From positions 3,906,001-3,970,000 of the forward strand of contig CP064963.1 of NCBI GenBank assembly GCA_016699165.1: a stretch of 64,000 nucleotides of DNA, written 5' to 3'. Every line of letters starts with the position of its first letter. Positions within the stretch are counted from its first letter, which is position 1. The DNA comes from Candidatus Melainabacteria bacterium (GTDB lineage: Bacteria; Cyanobacteriota; Vampirovibrionia; Obscuribacterales; Obscuribacteraceae). Shown in pieces: positions 53,062 to 61,967 of this stretch. The translations under genes and the position numbers were made by a program. The notes beneath the pieces were generated by a model that saw only the letters and a list, made by a program, of their open reading frames with translations, was not told the DNA's origin and ran no database searches.

Positions 53062-54024
53062 TTATAACTGAATATTCGAAGCCGAATTGTTTCGCGATTT
53101 ATTTGTTTCGCCCACAGCGAGTTCACCGACAGAAAGGTGTTCGATTTGCGTAAATGGCAAGCCCAAATTATTGTTAATTCCTATTCTAAAAGTTTCGATA
53201 TTGCCGGTGGTGACAAAGCGGCAACGATTGTTTAAATCCGCAAAATCAGGTGGATACATTTGCATGTTTGTCAGGCTCATACCAAGTAATTCTTCGCTCA
53301 AGCAAACTGCCGGATCGATCATCTCGGTGTGTTGTGCACTGAGCTCTGTCAGGCAGCGTCGCATGGACTCATGCAGAAATGGAAAGTGGGTGCATCCATA
53401 TATAATGGCATCGACATTATGCGCAATTAATTCTTTGGCATATGGACTGAGAGCTTCTACTGCTTCGCGTGATTTGGTCTTATTGCTTTCCACAAGCGGT
53501 ACTAAGTCAGGACATGCCAGTTCAAAAACTTCTGCTTGCGGTTGTTTCTTTTCGATTGCTTTACTGAATGCTTTTGTTTTTGCAGTAGCCATTGTCGCCA
53601 TAACTCCAATGCGCTTATATGCATTTTTTTGCACAATATCACCAGTGGAGTGCAACAAATCAATCATGGGCAATGAAAACCCGGTTCGTCTTGCCGGCTC
53701 GACCAATGCTGCACTGGTGTTACAAGCCATGATTACAAGGTCAACATCATTTTGTGCCAGCCATTGAACTATTTGTCCGACGAATTGTTCAATTTCGCCC
53801 TGACTGCGACCACCATATGGACATCTTGCCGTGTCAGCAAAATATACATATTCCTTTTTATGGGAATTGAGTTTGCTTGGCGAATTTTGGTTCTTTTCGC
53901 ATAGATCGCCCATGTCGTTTAGATCGGGCAACATCAAAAGCTGCTTCAATACTGACAAACCGCCAAGCCCTGAGTCAAATAACCCAATACGCTTTGCTTT
54001 GGCGAAACTGTCTTTGATGTTCAT
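53062..54024 (-). CDS. murI: Glutamate racemase
   Basis: 320 residues. Motifs: IGLFDSGLGGLSVLKQL at the N-terminus, MACNTSAAL with the first catalytic Cys, and IYGCTHFPFL with the second. It supplies D-glutamate to peptidoglycan. It has an insert (residues ~35-55, around CEKNQNSPSKLNS) before YFADTARCPYGGRS, longer than usual. It lies 103 bases from the amidase gene on the same strand. Confidence 0.95.
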   Translation of the reverse strand: MNIKDSFAKAKRIGLFDSGLGGLSVLKQLLMLPDLNDMGDLCEKNQNSPSKLNSHKKEYVYFADTARCPYGGRSQGEIEQFVGQIVQWLAQNDVDLVIMACNTSAALVEPARRTGFSLPMIDLLHSTGDIVQKNAYKRIGVMATMATAKTKAFSKAIEKKQPQAEVFELACPDLVPLVESNKTKSREAVEALSPYAKELIAHNVDAIIYGCTHFPFLHESMRRCLTELSAQHTEMIDPAVCLSEELLGMSLTNMQMYPPDFADLNNRCRFVTTGNIETFRIGINNNLGLPFTQIEHLSVGELAVGETNKSRNNSASNIQL

Positions 54025-54108
54025 ATGTAAGGATCGTACTTTGATTTCGGGTAGTTAGGGGCGATTTTGAGCCATTTTTGGCCCATTCATTACCCAGGCT
54101 TTACGACA

Positions 54109-54126
54109 CGTACCGTTAACGGTACG
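54109..54126. repeat. 18-bp perfect palindrome with ACCGTTAACGGT core, intergenic
   Basis: It lies one base beyond the end of the amidase gene, between it and murI. It may act as the amidase terminator. It has the ACGTACC/GGTACGC outer arms of the palindrome family. Confidence 0.65.
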
Positions 54127-54127
54127 C

Positions 54128-56275
54128 CTATCTGTGCACCTGGTCTTTGTTAGTGCTCATCCCGATTCCCAGCCCTTTTTGCGCAAGTCTAGATAAAGAA
54201 GATAGTGTTCCTATTTTCTCGCTTCTTGAGCTAGCAGTCCTTGAATCTTTTTTAGGGCTTGCTCCAATTTGTGTGTTGGCAATCTTTGCTTTCTCGCCAC
54301 CTGTGCGTTGCGAAATATCTCTTGTGCTTGAATCGTTACATAGATAAAGAATAATTCCTTTTGCTAATCCCTCAGCCACCTGTTTTTGATAATCGGCGCT
54401 GATTAATTTTTCGCGTTCAACCTGATTTGAGATGAAGCCAATCTCAGCTAGCACGCTTGGCACTTCTGTGCGATTTATGACGTAGAACTTTGCTTTGCGA
54501 ATATTTCTATCAGGAACTTTTAGCGTGTCCAACAAATTTTTGTGGATGTCTGAGGCAAGCTCTTTACTTTGTTCTGTTTGAAAATAAGTTTCAAGACCGC
54601 TTATATCATTAGATGATTCCATCGCATTTACATGCACGCTAACAAATGCATTTGGGTTGGTTCGATTTGTGATATCAACACGATCCTGCAAGGAAATGAA
54701 AGTATCGTCGATTCTTGTGAGATGGACTTTTATACCTTGCGCTTTGAGAAACTCGCTCAAATATTTCACAACCGATAACGTTATGTCTTTTTCGTTAGTG
54801 ATACCGCGCTGCGCGCCGGGATCGGTACCGCCGTGTCCTGCGTCGAGGACAATGACCTTGCCTTTCAAATTGGCCGTTGGAGTGGGCAGTCCATTTGGAA
54901 GAGAGTTAATTGAAAAAACAATCTTGTTTGCTTCTGAGTTGATGTTGAATGTGGTTTCAGAATCAAGCAAGTCGAAGACCAGGCGTCCTTTCGCTTCTGA
55001 CGAGCCGTCCTCTTTATTAGCTTGTACAGAGCCATAGCGAACATCTTTTATGAATTTGTTATCTGGAATTTCTGGACGTGAGGCATCTTTTAACTCAGGT
55101 AAATTATCAAAATCCACTACGTATCGATCCGGATTTGAAAGCCTGAATGATTTGTAAGTTATTTGATTGGCTGGCAATCGCAATCCACTCAACTCGATTT
55201 GATTGCCGTCAAATTTTAAGTCGATGTTGTTTTCTCTTTGAGCAATCTGCGGCGATTCAGCCGGTTCTGCAAGGGTCGAACTATCTGAGTCAGGGGTGAA
55301 AAGCTTGGCTGTTTTGTCTTTTAATTTACCAAGAAATTTAGACATAGAGCCGTTTTCAGAAGTCTTTGCGTCTTTTGGATTTTCATCTTTGGATGTACTT
55401 GTGGCACTTGCCACTTTATTAGGCTTCGAAGACTTTGAATTTGAAGATTGTGACGCCTGGGTTGTTGATTCTGAAAGAGACAATGCCCGAGCGCGAGCTG
55501 GAGCGATACGAGGTACGCGGTTGGGGCTTGACGCTATCAACTTTGGCGCGACGGGCAATCCGGGCACAGGTGCTCCATTAATAGTAGTTCCGTTATCGGT
55601 TGTTGATTGAGAAATGACTTGCGGATCGAGCTCGAATTTCCCCGGACCTTGATAATCTGAAAGTGAAGGTTCCATGGCTGACAATGGTGGCGCTATCCCA
55701 GCTTTTTGCGGCGTGGTTCGACCAATGACTGGAGCAAAAGGTAGAGGAAATGCTTGCATTCCCCGTGATTCTTGCAAACTTTGATGGGCAACGGAATTTT
55801 TGAAATTCGGAATTTTAACGCTCAAGCGTCCGGGAGTTGAGCGAAATGCGACGTTTTTCAAAATAGCCGAGTTATGCGCTGAAATTGAAATACGGCAGAC
55901 TGGCGGGCTCGATTGGAAACGGCCTACTTTTATCGATGTGATACCACTTGTGGTGCCAAAGGTTTCCGCTCCAACCGATTTAGTCGGCATTTCCCAAATC
56001 AATCCAGGAAAATCAGCCGCCAATACGGTATTTCCATTTTCTCCTGAGAGAAACTGAATTATCGGACGCGGTAACGAAGTTTTGTTGGTGGTGGCAATTT
56101 CAATGCCATCTTTGCTTTTTAGTAACCTGGCAGATGAAACTTTGTTGATGCCAAGATTTTCTTGGGCGCTTGCCTGCTGGCAGTTGACATCACAAAACAC
56201 AAAGAAGCTTAAGGGAATTAAAAGTGAAAGATAAGACAGATGACTAGGCATCCTATTAATAGGTTGAGATCGCAA
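54128..56275 (-). CDS. N-acetylmuramoyl-L-alanine amidase with AMIN domains
   Basis: 715 residues from a TTG at 56275, which has AAGGGG eight bases upstream; an ATG at 56251 has no good site. A signal peptide is followed by an AMIN-like region (~60-140), a long Ser/Pro linker, a second AMIN domain (~350-440) and a zinc-dependent Amidase_3 domain (about 475-660). That domain has VLDAGHGGTDPGA, SVHVNAMES and a catalytic Glu in VLAEIGFISN. It splits the stem peptide from peptidoglycan at division. The doubled AMIN and long linker make it longer than typical AmiC. Confidence 0.92.
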   Translation of the reverse strand: MRSQPINRMPSHLSYLSLLIPLSFFVFCDVNCQQASAQENLGINKVSSARLLKSKDGIEIATTNKTSLPRPIIQFLSGENGNTVLAADFPGLIWEMPTKSVGAETFGTTSGITSIKVGRFQSSPPVCRISISAHNSAILKNVAFRSTPGRLSVKIPNFKNSVAHQSLQESRGMQAFPLPFAPVIGRTTPQKAGIAPPLSAMEPSLSDYQGPGKFELDPQVISQSTTDNGTTINGAPVPGLPVAPKLIASSPNRVPRIAPARARALSLSESTTQASQSSNSKSSKPNKVASATSTSKDENPKDAKTSENGSMSKFLGKLKDKTAKLFTPDSDSSTLAEPAESPQIAQRENNIDLKFDGNQIELSGLRLPANQITYKSFRLSNPDRYVVDFDNLPELKDASRPEIPDNKFIKDVRYGSVQANKEDGSSEAKGRLVFDLLDSETTFNINSEANKIVFSINSLPNGLPTPTANLKGKVIVLDAGHGGTDPGAQRGITNEKDITLSVVKYLSEFLKAQGIKVHLTRIDDTFISLQDRVDITNRTNPNAFVSVHVNAMESSNDISGLETYFQTEQSKELASDIHKNLLDTLKVPDRNIRKAKFYVINRTEVPSVLAEIGFISNQVEREKLISADYQKQVAEGLAKGIILYLCNDSSTRDISQRTGGEKAKIANTQIGASPKKDSRTASSRSEKIGTLSSLSRLAQKGLGIGMSTNKDQVHR
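55590..55599. repeat. Dispersed palindrome core CCGTTATCGG, inside the amidase gene
   Basis: Located in the low-complexity linker of the amidase and read as TDNG. Outer arms are partial. Confidence 0.55.
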
Positions 56276-56523
56276 TATGAACGCCCCTTAACTTTGCACC
56301 GCCTGGCTATTCTAATAAGAGACCGTAAAGTGTGCAATTTGTTCCACTTATCGGCGCTTGGAAACTTTTGGGTCCTGCCACCACTGGTGAGGACTAAATT
56401 AAATAGTGGAAAAGATAGGCCCTATAAGAAACTGGTAAATTTATAGCGGTGTTTTCCGGTGGCGCCGCTTACCAACAAGTGGTCAGGAAAACACGGCTGA
56501 AACCAAAGGAGCTTGAGAGATTC

Positions 56524-58647
56524 ATGGATGAAACTTCGATTCTTTACTACTGCATCGGCGGAGGGGTTGTAGCCCTCTTATATGGTGCCTACGCCGGAAT
56601 GAGCGTTCTCAAGCTGAGTGCCGGAAATGAGAAGATGCAAGAGATTGCTGGCGCCATTCAAGAAGGTGCAAACGCTTATATGCGTCGTCAATATACGACG
56701 ATTCTGTATGTGGGTATCGTTCTTGCCATAGTGCTAGCTGTCGCCATTAATGTAACAACCGCTATCGGTTTCGTTGTAGGAGCGGTATTGAGCTCACTGG
56801 CTGGTTTCGTCGGAATGTTCGTTTCGGTCAGAGCCAACGTCCGCACTGCCGAGGCTGCTAAGAACGGTCTTGAAGCTGCACTGAGTGTCGCCTTCAAAGG
56901 TGGATCGGTTACAGGTTTACTTGTAGTCGGTCTAGGTTTGCTTGGTGTGACAATTTTCTATCTGGTGACCAAAGACGTCACCGCACTTGTCGGTCTTGGT
57001 TTTGGAGCTAGTCTTATCTCAGTTTTTGCACGTTTGGGCGGTGGTATCTACACTAAAGCTGCAGACGTCGGCGCCGACTTGGTTGGTAAAGTCGAAGCCG
57101 GTATTCCAGAAGATGACCCACGCAACCCCGCTGTCATCGCCGACAACGTAGGCGACAACGTCGGTGACTGTGCAGGTATGGCTGCTGACTTGTTTGAAAC
57201 ATATGCTGTCACAGCTATCGCCACGATGCTTTTAGCTCATCAAACTTTCCACACCCAAATCGAAGCTGGACAAGCGCCGCTCGTTTTGGTCTATCCCCTT
57301 GCGCTTGGTGCAATTTCGATTGTAACTTCAGTTGTCGGTGCGTTCTTCGTCAAACTTGGAAACAGCACTAATATCATGGGCGCGCTCTACCGCGGACTTA
57401 TCGTCTCTGGTGTTCTTGCTGCAGTTGGCTTCTATTTCGTCACTGACAAAATGATGAGTGGTCTCACTCTCAACGGTGGACCAGTAGTTCCAACCTGGCA
57501 GTTCTTCGCCGCCTCTTGTGTCGGTCTTGTCGTTACCGCTTTAATGGTCGTCATCACCGAATACTACACATCCACTGAGTATCGTCCTGTCCGTCACATT
57601 GCTAAAGCATCAGAGACCGGTCATGCCACAAACATCATCGCTGGACTTGCAATATCGATGGAATCGACAGCACTTCCAGTGCTCGTTATCATTGCCGGTA
57701 TTCTCGTTTCGTACGCTCTTTGTGGAGTGTTTGGCGTGGCACTTGCTGCCATGGCGATGCTCTCAATGGCAGGTATCATCGTCGCTATCGATTCTTATGG
57801 ACCGATTACAGATAATGCTGGTGGTATTGCAGAAATGGCTGAAATGCCAAAAGAAGTTCGCGCCATCACCGATCCTCTAGACGCCGTTGGTAATACCACC
57901 AAAGCCGTAACCAAGGGATACGCCATTGGATCTGCCGGTCTTGCAGCAATTGTGTTATTCAGCTCTTACACTCAAGAATTGAATGCTCATATCGCCAAAC
58001 ACAATGCCGCAGCCAATCAGGCCGCCGGTATCGTGCACACATCTGGAATCACATTTGATCTTTCAAGTCCATATGTATTGGCTGGTTTGTTTTTAGGTGG
58101 TTTGATTCCATTCTTATTCGCTGCCTATGCAATGGAAGCTGTTGGTAAATCTGGTGGATTGGTAGTCGAAGAAGTTCGTCGCCAGTTCAGAGAAATCCCA
58201 GGCATTATGGAAGGTACAGCCAAACCTGACTACGCACGATGCGTAGACATCGTAACTTCGGCTGCTATCAAACAGATGATCACACCAGCCCTCTTGCCTG
58301 TTCTGACTCCAGTCGTCATTACCGCTCTTGGTTATTTCTGGTTGCAGTATATGCTTCCGGGCGAATACGCTGCTGCCAAAATCTTGGGTGGCGTGTTGGT
58401 CGGTAGTATCGTAACTGGTATCTTTGTTGCCATCTCGATGACCTCGGGTGGTGGCGCATGGGATAACGCCAAGAAGTACATCGAAGACGGAAACTGTGGT
58501 GGCAAAGGTTCAGAGGCTCACAAAGCAGCTGTTACCGGCGACACTGTAGGCGACCCTTACAAAGATACAGCTGGTCCTGCGATCAACCCGATGATCAAAA
58601 TCTTGAACATTGTGGCATTGCTTCTGGTGGCTTATCTCGTTCAATAG
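56524..58647 (+). CDS. hppA: Membrane-bound proton-translocating pyrophosphatase, K+-independent type
   Basis: 707 codons from the ATG at 56524, with AAGGAG upstream; the open frame from 56449 adds a non-conserved stretch. About 16 membrane helices. The active site motif DNVGDNVGDCAGMAADLFE is intact. The GNTTKA sequence has Lys where K+-dependent enzymes have Ala, the known mark of the K+-independent class. It couples PPi hydrolysis to ion pumping at the inner membrane. A palindrome copy follows six bases after the stop. Confidence 0.95.
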   Translation: MDETSILYYCIGGGVVALLYGAYAGMSVLKLSAGNEKMQEIAGAIQEGANAYMRRQYTTILYVGIVLAIVLAVAINVTTAIGFVVGAVLSSLAGFVGMFVSVRANVRTAEAAKNGLEAALSVAFKGGSVTGLLVVGLGLLGVTIFYLVTKDVTALVGLGFGASLISVFARLGGGIYTKAADVGADLVGKVEAGIPEDDPRNPAVIADNVGDNVGDCAGMAADLFETYAVTAIATMLLAHQTFHTQIEAGQAPLVLVYPLALGAISIVTSVVGAFFVKLGNSTNIMGALYRGLIVSGVLAAVGFYFVTDKMMSGLTLNGGPVVPTWQFFAASCVGLVVTALMVVITEYYTSTEYRPVRHIAKASETGHATNIIAGLAISMESTALPVLVIIAGILVSYALCGVFGVALAAMAMLSMAGIIVAIDSYGPITDNAGGIAEMAEMPKEVRAITDPLDAVGNTTKAVTKGYAIGSAGLAAIVLFSSYTQELNAHIAKHNAAANQAAGIVHTSGITFDLSSPYVLAGLFLGGLIPFLFAAYAMEAVGKSGGLVVEEVRRQFREIPGIMEGTAKPDYARCVDIVTSAAIKQMITPALLPVLTPVVITALGYFWLQYMLPGEYAAAKILGGVLVGSIVTGIFVAISMTSGGGAWDNAKKYIEDGNCGGKGSEAHKAAVTGDTVGDPYKDTAGPAINPMIKILNIVALLLVAYLVQ

Positions 58648-58652
58648 TCGTT

Positions 58653-58662
58653 CCGTTAACGG
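58653..58662. repeat. Dispersed palindrome core CCGTTAACGG, just after hppA
   Basis: The core is a perfect 10-bp palindrome between hppA and the acetyltransferase; TTCGCTAG follows on the right. It may act as a weak stop or processing site. Confidence 0.6.
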
Positions 58663-58683
58663 TTCGCTAGGGAAAACTCACCA

Positions 58684-59187
58684 ATGCAAATTCGTGTTGC
58701 CAATCGCCAGGATGAAAAACACATCCAAACTATTTTTGCCGACTTGTGCAGCAAAAAAGGCGAAGAGCTTGATTTAAGCACTAAGCACAAGGACTTGCGC
58801 AATATAGAATCCAACTACTTCGGTAACGAGGGAATATTCCTCGTTGCCGAAGACGATGGCAAACTAATAGGATTCGCCGGCGCAAAAAAAGAAAGCGAGA
58901 CTGCGATTTCAGTTGATCGCTTTTACATTGATGACGCTTATAAAAGAAACGGCATCGATAAACAATTTATGCAAGTTATTGTCCCATTTGCCAAGCGAAT
59001 GTATTTTGAGCGAATAAATTGGAACGTGATGGAAGAGCCGCCCAAAATAGGCATATCAGAAAATCAAGTTCAGACCAATCAAAATTACTCGGCACCTTCT
59101 TGTTTCAACAAAGCGCTTTTAGTGCAAATGCGATTCAAAAAGGACGAGAATAATCGCTATTGGCTAGCAATTGAGTCTGCAAACTAG
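58684..59187 (+). CDS. GNAT-family N-acetyltransferase-like protein
   Basis: 167 residues. The N-terminal IRVANRQDEKHIQTIF and the FLVAEDDGKLIGFAGAKK core look like the GNAT fold. The acetyl-CoA loop (usually Q/RxxGxG/A) is reduced to KRNGIDK, so activity is uncertain. It follows hppA by 36 bases on the same strand. The substrate is unknown. Confidence 0.65.
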   Translation: MQIRVANRQDEKHIQTIFADLCSKKGEELDLSTKHKDLRNIESNYFGNEGIFLVAEDDGKLIGFAGAKKESETAISVDRFYIDDAYKRNGIDKQFMQVIVPFAKRMYFERINWNVMEEPPKIGISENQVQTNQNYSAPSCFNKALLVQMRFKKDENNRYWLAIESAN

Positions 59188-59195
59188 TCTGCAAA

Positions 59196-59633
59196 TTAAA
59201 AAAGCTCCAGTCCAACTATATTTACAACCAGCGGACTAACAAAGCTAAGCACTTGCTTGCCTGTGACACGCGGATGTTCTCTACATGCTTTTGCCAGAGC
59301 GCTTCTGTTCCATCTGACACGATAATTTTTGCTCCAGAACAATGCCAAATATAAATGAAGACATTTGCGACTAATTCCGTGATAAGTATTTTTGATGTAA
59401 TCGATAAAATCCCGCACAATTGCATTGTCAGACGATTCAGGTATTTCTACAACCGGCGATTTTTGTTTGCGTGTGTAATAGTCTCCGCCGTGACGTTGAA
59501 TCAAGCCAAGAAATTCTAATTCGAAAATGGCAGTGCACAAAATACCGATGTTCGTGCAGTTGAGTCCCGTAATCAAATCATCAAAGTGGATTTTTCTCCC
59601 CGAGCATTTCGTAAAGTGAATTAGCGAATTCAT
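59196..59633 (-). CDS. C-terminal part of a frameshifted IS1595-like/winged-helix protein
   Basis: 145 residues. The first part, FDDLITGLNCTNIGILCTAI then FELEFLGLIQRHGGDYY, resembles the winged helix found at the end of DprA. Residues 75-110 (IKNTYHGISRKCLHLYLALF) recall the C-terminal helix of ISXO2/IS1595 transposases. The start codon lies inside the previous reading frame, and the winged-helix domain is split by the frame change. It is better read as the second half of the gene at 59581. No DDE core is seen. Confidence 0.6.
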   Translation of the reverse strand: MNSLIHFTKCSGRKIHFDDLITGLNCTNIGILCTAIFELEFLGLIQRHGGDYYTRKQKSPVVEIPESSDNAIVRDFIDYIKNTYHGISRKCLHLYLALFWSKNYRVRWNRSALAKACREHPRVTGKQVLSFVSPLVVNIVGLELF

Positions 59634-60258
59634 CTAAATCATCTAGGCACTTGGGGCGAATTGGCTCGCCGTCCAAGAAGCGATCTTCTTCAACATCTTC
59701 TAAATAGGCTTCTGATTTTTCCATTTCGTCTTGCTCCGCGCGAGGATGATGTTGAGCAGGCGTATGAGAGCTCCGCTTGTTGAAAACAGATATGAAAACA
59801 TTAGACGCAACCGACTCAACTTCATTTTCAAGATCAGATTTTATAATGAGCGCCATCTTTTTCACTATTGTTAAAGCGCTTGAATAGGCAACCCTTGCTG
59901 GAATGCGAAACTGATTAGAATTAAATTCCACTCCTTGACCGATTAAAAAATGTCCTAAGAGCCATGCTCGTGGTTTCTTGATGCCATCATAAATGGTGCC
60001 ACTAAATGCTGAAGTTGCTCGTCTGCAGGCGTAACAAAGCAGTGTCCTACTGCCGTAATTGCGGCGAACTTCAGTGCTGTGGCAATTGCGACAATATAAA
60101 TTTGCTTTACCAAGTATCTTAATCAACTCTTCTATGCATTCAGCGTCAGTTTTGAATTTTGCTTCAAACTCGCGGCAGGCTAAAATCAGCTCTACGCTCT
60201 TCTCGTAAATGTCTGCCTTATCTGGATCGTCGTACCAATAGTTGTCTGTGGTGTGCAT
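59581..60258 (-). CDS. N-terminal part of a frameshifted IS1595-like zinc-ribbon protein
   Basis: 225 residues. The CRNCH...CYACR zinc ribbon followed by SAFSGTIYDGIKKPRAWLLG matches the N-terminal part of IS1595/ISXO2 transposases. The last ~15 residues (FANSLYEMLGEKNP) look like the first helix of the winged-helix domain that continues in the 59196 frame. Removing one A from the AAAAA run near 59594 would join the two. An acidic linker (MEKSEAYLEDVEEDRFLDG) lies between. It is a broken or domesticated derivative, not a full transposase. Confidence 0.65.
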   Translation of the reverse strand: MHTTDNYWYDDPDKADIYEKSVELILACREFEAKFKTDAECIEELIKILGKANLYCRNCHSTEVRRNYGSRTLLCYACRRATSAFSGTIYDGIKKPRAWLLGHFLIGQGVEFNSNQFRIPARVAYSSALTIVKKMALIIKSDLENEVESVASNVFISVFNKRSSHTPAQHHPRAEQDEMEKSEAYLEDVEEDRFLDGEPIRPKCLDDLDEFANSLYEMLGEKNPL

Positions 60259-60328
60259 GGTAACTTCCTCCCTTTTCTATATAAAACGATTGCAAGAGGA
60301 AAAAAGTTCAATCTCAAGTGAAAAAAAT

Positions 60329-60354
60329 AACGCGTACCGTTAACGGTACGCGTT
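60329..60354. terminator. 26-bp perfect palindrome with ACCGTTAACGGT core, downstream of the ABC permease
   Basis: All 13 pairs match (60329-60341 with 60342-60354). It lies in the gap between the permease gene (stop at 60383, minus) and the IS1595-like gene. T/A tracts on both sides suit a terminator on either strand. It is the longest palindrome of the family apart from the one at 16143. Confidence 0.6.
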
Positions 60355-60382
60355 TTGAATTAGCTGTTAGAACCCTGGCTTG

Positions 60383-61174
60383 TCAGGCTGCGTATTTGGC
60401 TAAGAAGCCTCGTTTACGCGCTTCTTCGTAAAACATTTTGAACAAAAATCCTGCCATCGTCATATATAAAATATTTAGTCCCATTGCCAAATACATATGA
60501 GTGAGATTCATGTGACCCGTGGAGATTAATTCGCGCATCCCTTCAAAAACGTGACTGGCAGGCGTTATTTGAGCGAGCATTTGCATCCATGGTGGCAAAA
60601 TTTCAACAGGATAAAAGACTGCCGATATCGGTTGGAATAAAAATGGTACTGCCCAAGCAAGTGCTTCAGCTGGCGGTCCAAAACGCAAGAACAGCCCAGT
60701 GACTACAAGTCCAAGAGACCAACCCATAATGATCAAGTTAGCAAAGAGTATTGCCAAATGCAGACCTAATTCCATTATATTGAAAGAATAAAAAAATCCA
60801 GCAAGCGAGCCCATCACCACAACTACAATAAAAGCTTGCATAAATCCGACCACATACCCGGCACCCACATATTCGATCGGTCGAATAGGTGCCGCCCAGA
60901 TGTTTAGCATGTTGCGCGACCAGACATCATCCAGAAAAGCAACGCATACTACTTGTTGTGCACGGTATAAAACATTCCAAAGAATTATGGCAGAAATTAG
61001 CATGGGCACCATTTTAGGAACAGTGGTCGTAACGCGCATCATATAGATGGACATGAAACCCCAGATTAACAAATCCATTACCGGCCAGAAAAACACATCA
61101 AGCGCTCTAAAAGTGTTGCGCGAGCAAACATAAAGATATTTGAGAACTAATGCTTTAATTACTCGAAGGTTCAT
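60383..61174 (-). CDS. ABC-2 type transporter permease
   Basis: 263 residues with about six membrane helices and the ABC-2 layout (LWGAAPIRP-like NIWAAPIRPIEYVGAGYV, and AWAVPFLFQPISAVFYPVEI near the end). It follows the ATP-binding gene by 26 bases. The pair is probably a drug, polysaccharide or lipid exporter. The substrate is unknown. Confidence 0.85.
   Translation of the reverse strand: MNLRVIKALVLKYLYVCSRNTFRALDVFFWPVMDLLIWGFMSIYMMRVTTTVPKMVPMLISAIILWNVLYRAQQVVCVAFLDDVWSRNMLNIWAAPIRPIEYVGAGYVVGFMQAFIVVVVMGSLAGFFYSFNIMELGLHLAILFANLIIMGWSLGLVVTGLFLRFGPPAEALAWAVPFLFQPISAVFYPVEILPPWMQMLAQITPASHVFEGMRELISTGHMNLTHMYLAMGLNILYMTMAGFLFKMFYEEARKRGFLAKYAA
60622..60631. repeat. Variant palindrome CCGATATCGG, inside the ABC permease gene
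   Basis: A perfect 10-bp palindrome that differs from the main core only at the centre. A second copy is at 31804-31813 in lpxK. Membership of the family is uncertain. Confidence 0.35.
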
Positions 61175-61200
61175 CTGCGACTCTCACTTTTACTTTCACT

Positions 61201-61947
61201 CTAATTTTTATTTTTTTGACGAGCAATCATAATAAAAACTTCTTCTAAACTTTGACTTTCATACGTGTTCATAATCTCTGATGCCGTTCCCTGAGCAATG
61301 ATGCTGCCAGTTTGCATGAAAAGTATTCGATCGCAGAGTTCGTGAACATCAATCATGTTGTGAGATGTATTTATCACTGACATTCCAGAGCGTTTTTGCA
61401 AGTCGAGAATAATTTTGCGAACTTTGTCCGCCTGGTCAGGATCAAGACTAGCTGTGGGTTCGTCTAGAAGTAACAAGTCTGGTTTATTCAAGAGTGCTTT
61501 GCAAAGATTAAGCCTTGTTTGTTCGCCTGAGGAAAGCATTCCGGTCGAATTTTTTCTTAAATGATTTAGTTCGAATAACTCTAACAATTCTTCTATTCGG
61601 TGTTCGGCATCATCCACACAATAAATTTCGGCAAACACTCGCAAATTTTCAATCACTTTCAAGTTGTAAGGCAGAAATTGATAAGCCGATGCGAAATTCA
61701 TTCGCCCCAGTATTTCAATACGCGAATGAGCAAAGTCCTTGCCAAAAATTTCAATCGATCCAGTTGTGGGAGTGATGAGATTTAAAAGCATATGAATAGT
61801 TGTCGTTTTGCCTGCTCCGTTGGCACCAAGTAATCCAAGAATTTCGCCTTTTCTCACTTCAAAGGACAAATCTTTGACGGCAAAGTTTCCCTTGAACTCT
61901 TTGCTCAAATTCTTGATTTCGACAACTTTTGGGTCAGAACTCATCAA
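61201..61947 (-). CDS. ABC transporter ATP-binding protein
   Basis: 248 residues. Walker A GANGAGKTT, signature LSSGEQTRLNLCKALL, Walker B LLLLDEPTASLD and a closing switch His. It is the NatA/CcmA-like ABC-2 exporter class. It begins 20 bases after the photolyase stop on the same strand and pairs with the permease. Confidence 0.92.
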   Translation of the reverse strand: MMSSDPKVVEIKNLSKEFKGNFAVKDLSFEVRKGEILGLLGANGAGKTTTIHMLLNLITPTTGSIEIFGKDFAHSRIEILGRMNFASAYQFLPYNLKVIENLRVFAEIYCVDDAEHRIEELLELFELNHLRKNSTGMLSSGEQTRLNLCKALLNKPDLLLLDEPTASLDPDQADKVRKIILDLQKRSGMSVINTSHNMIDVHELCDRILFMQTGSIIAQGTASEIMNTYESQSLEEVFIMIARQKNKN

Positions 61948-61967
61948 CCAGCTATTAAATCATGAAA

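Noticed and set aside
54771..54781. ACCGATAACGT as an eleventh exact palindrome copy
   Set aside because: The last base of the core differs, so it does not meet the exact 10-mer rule used for counting.
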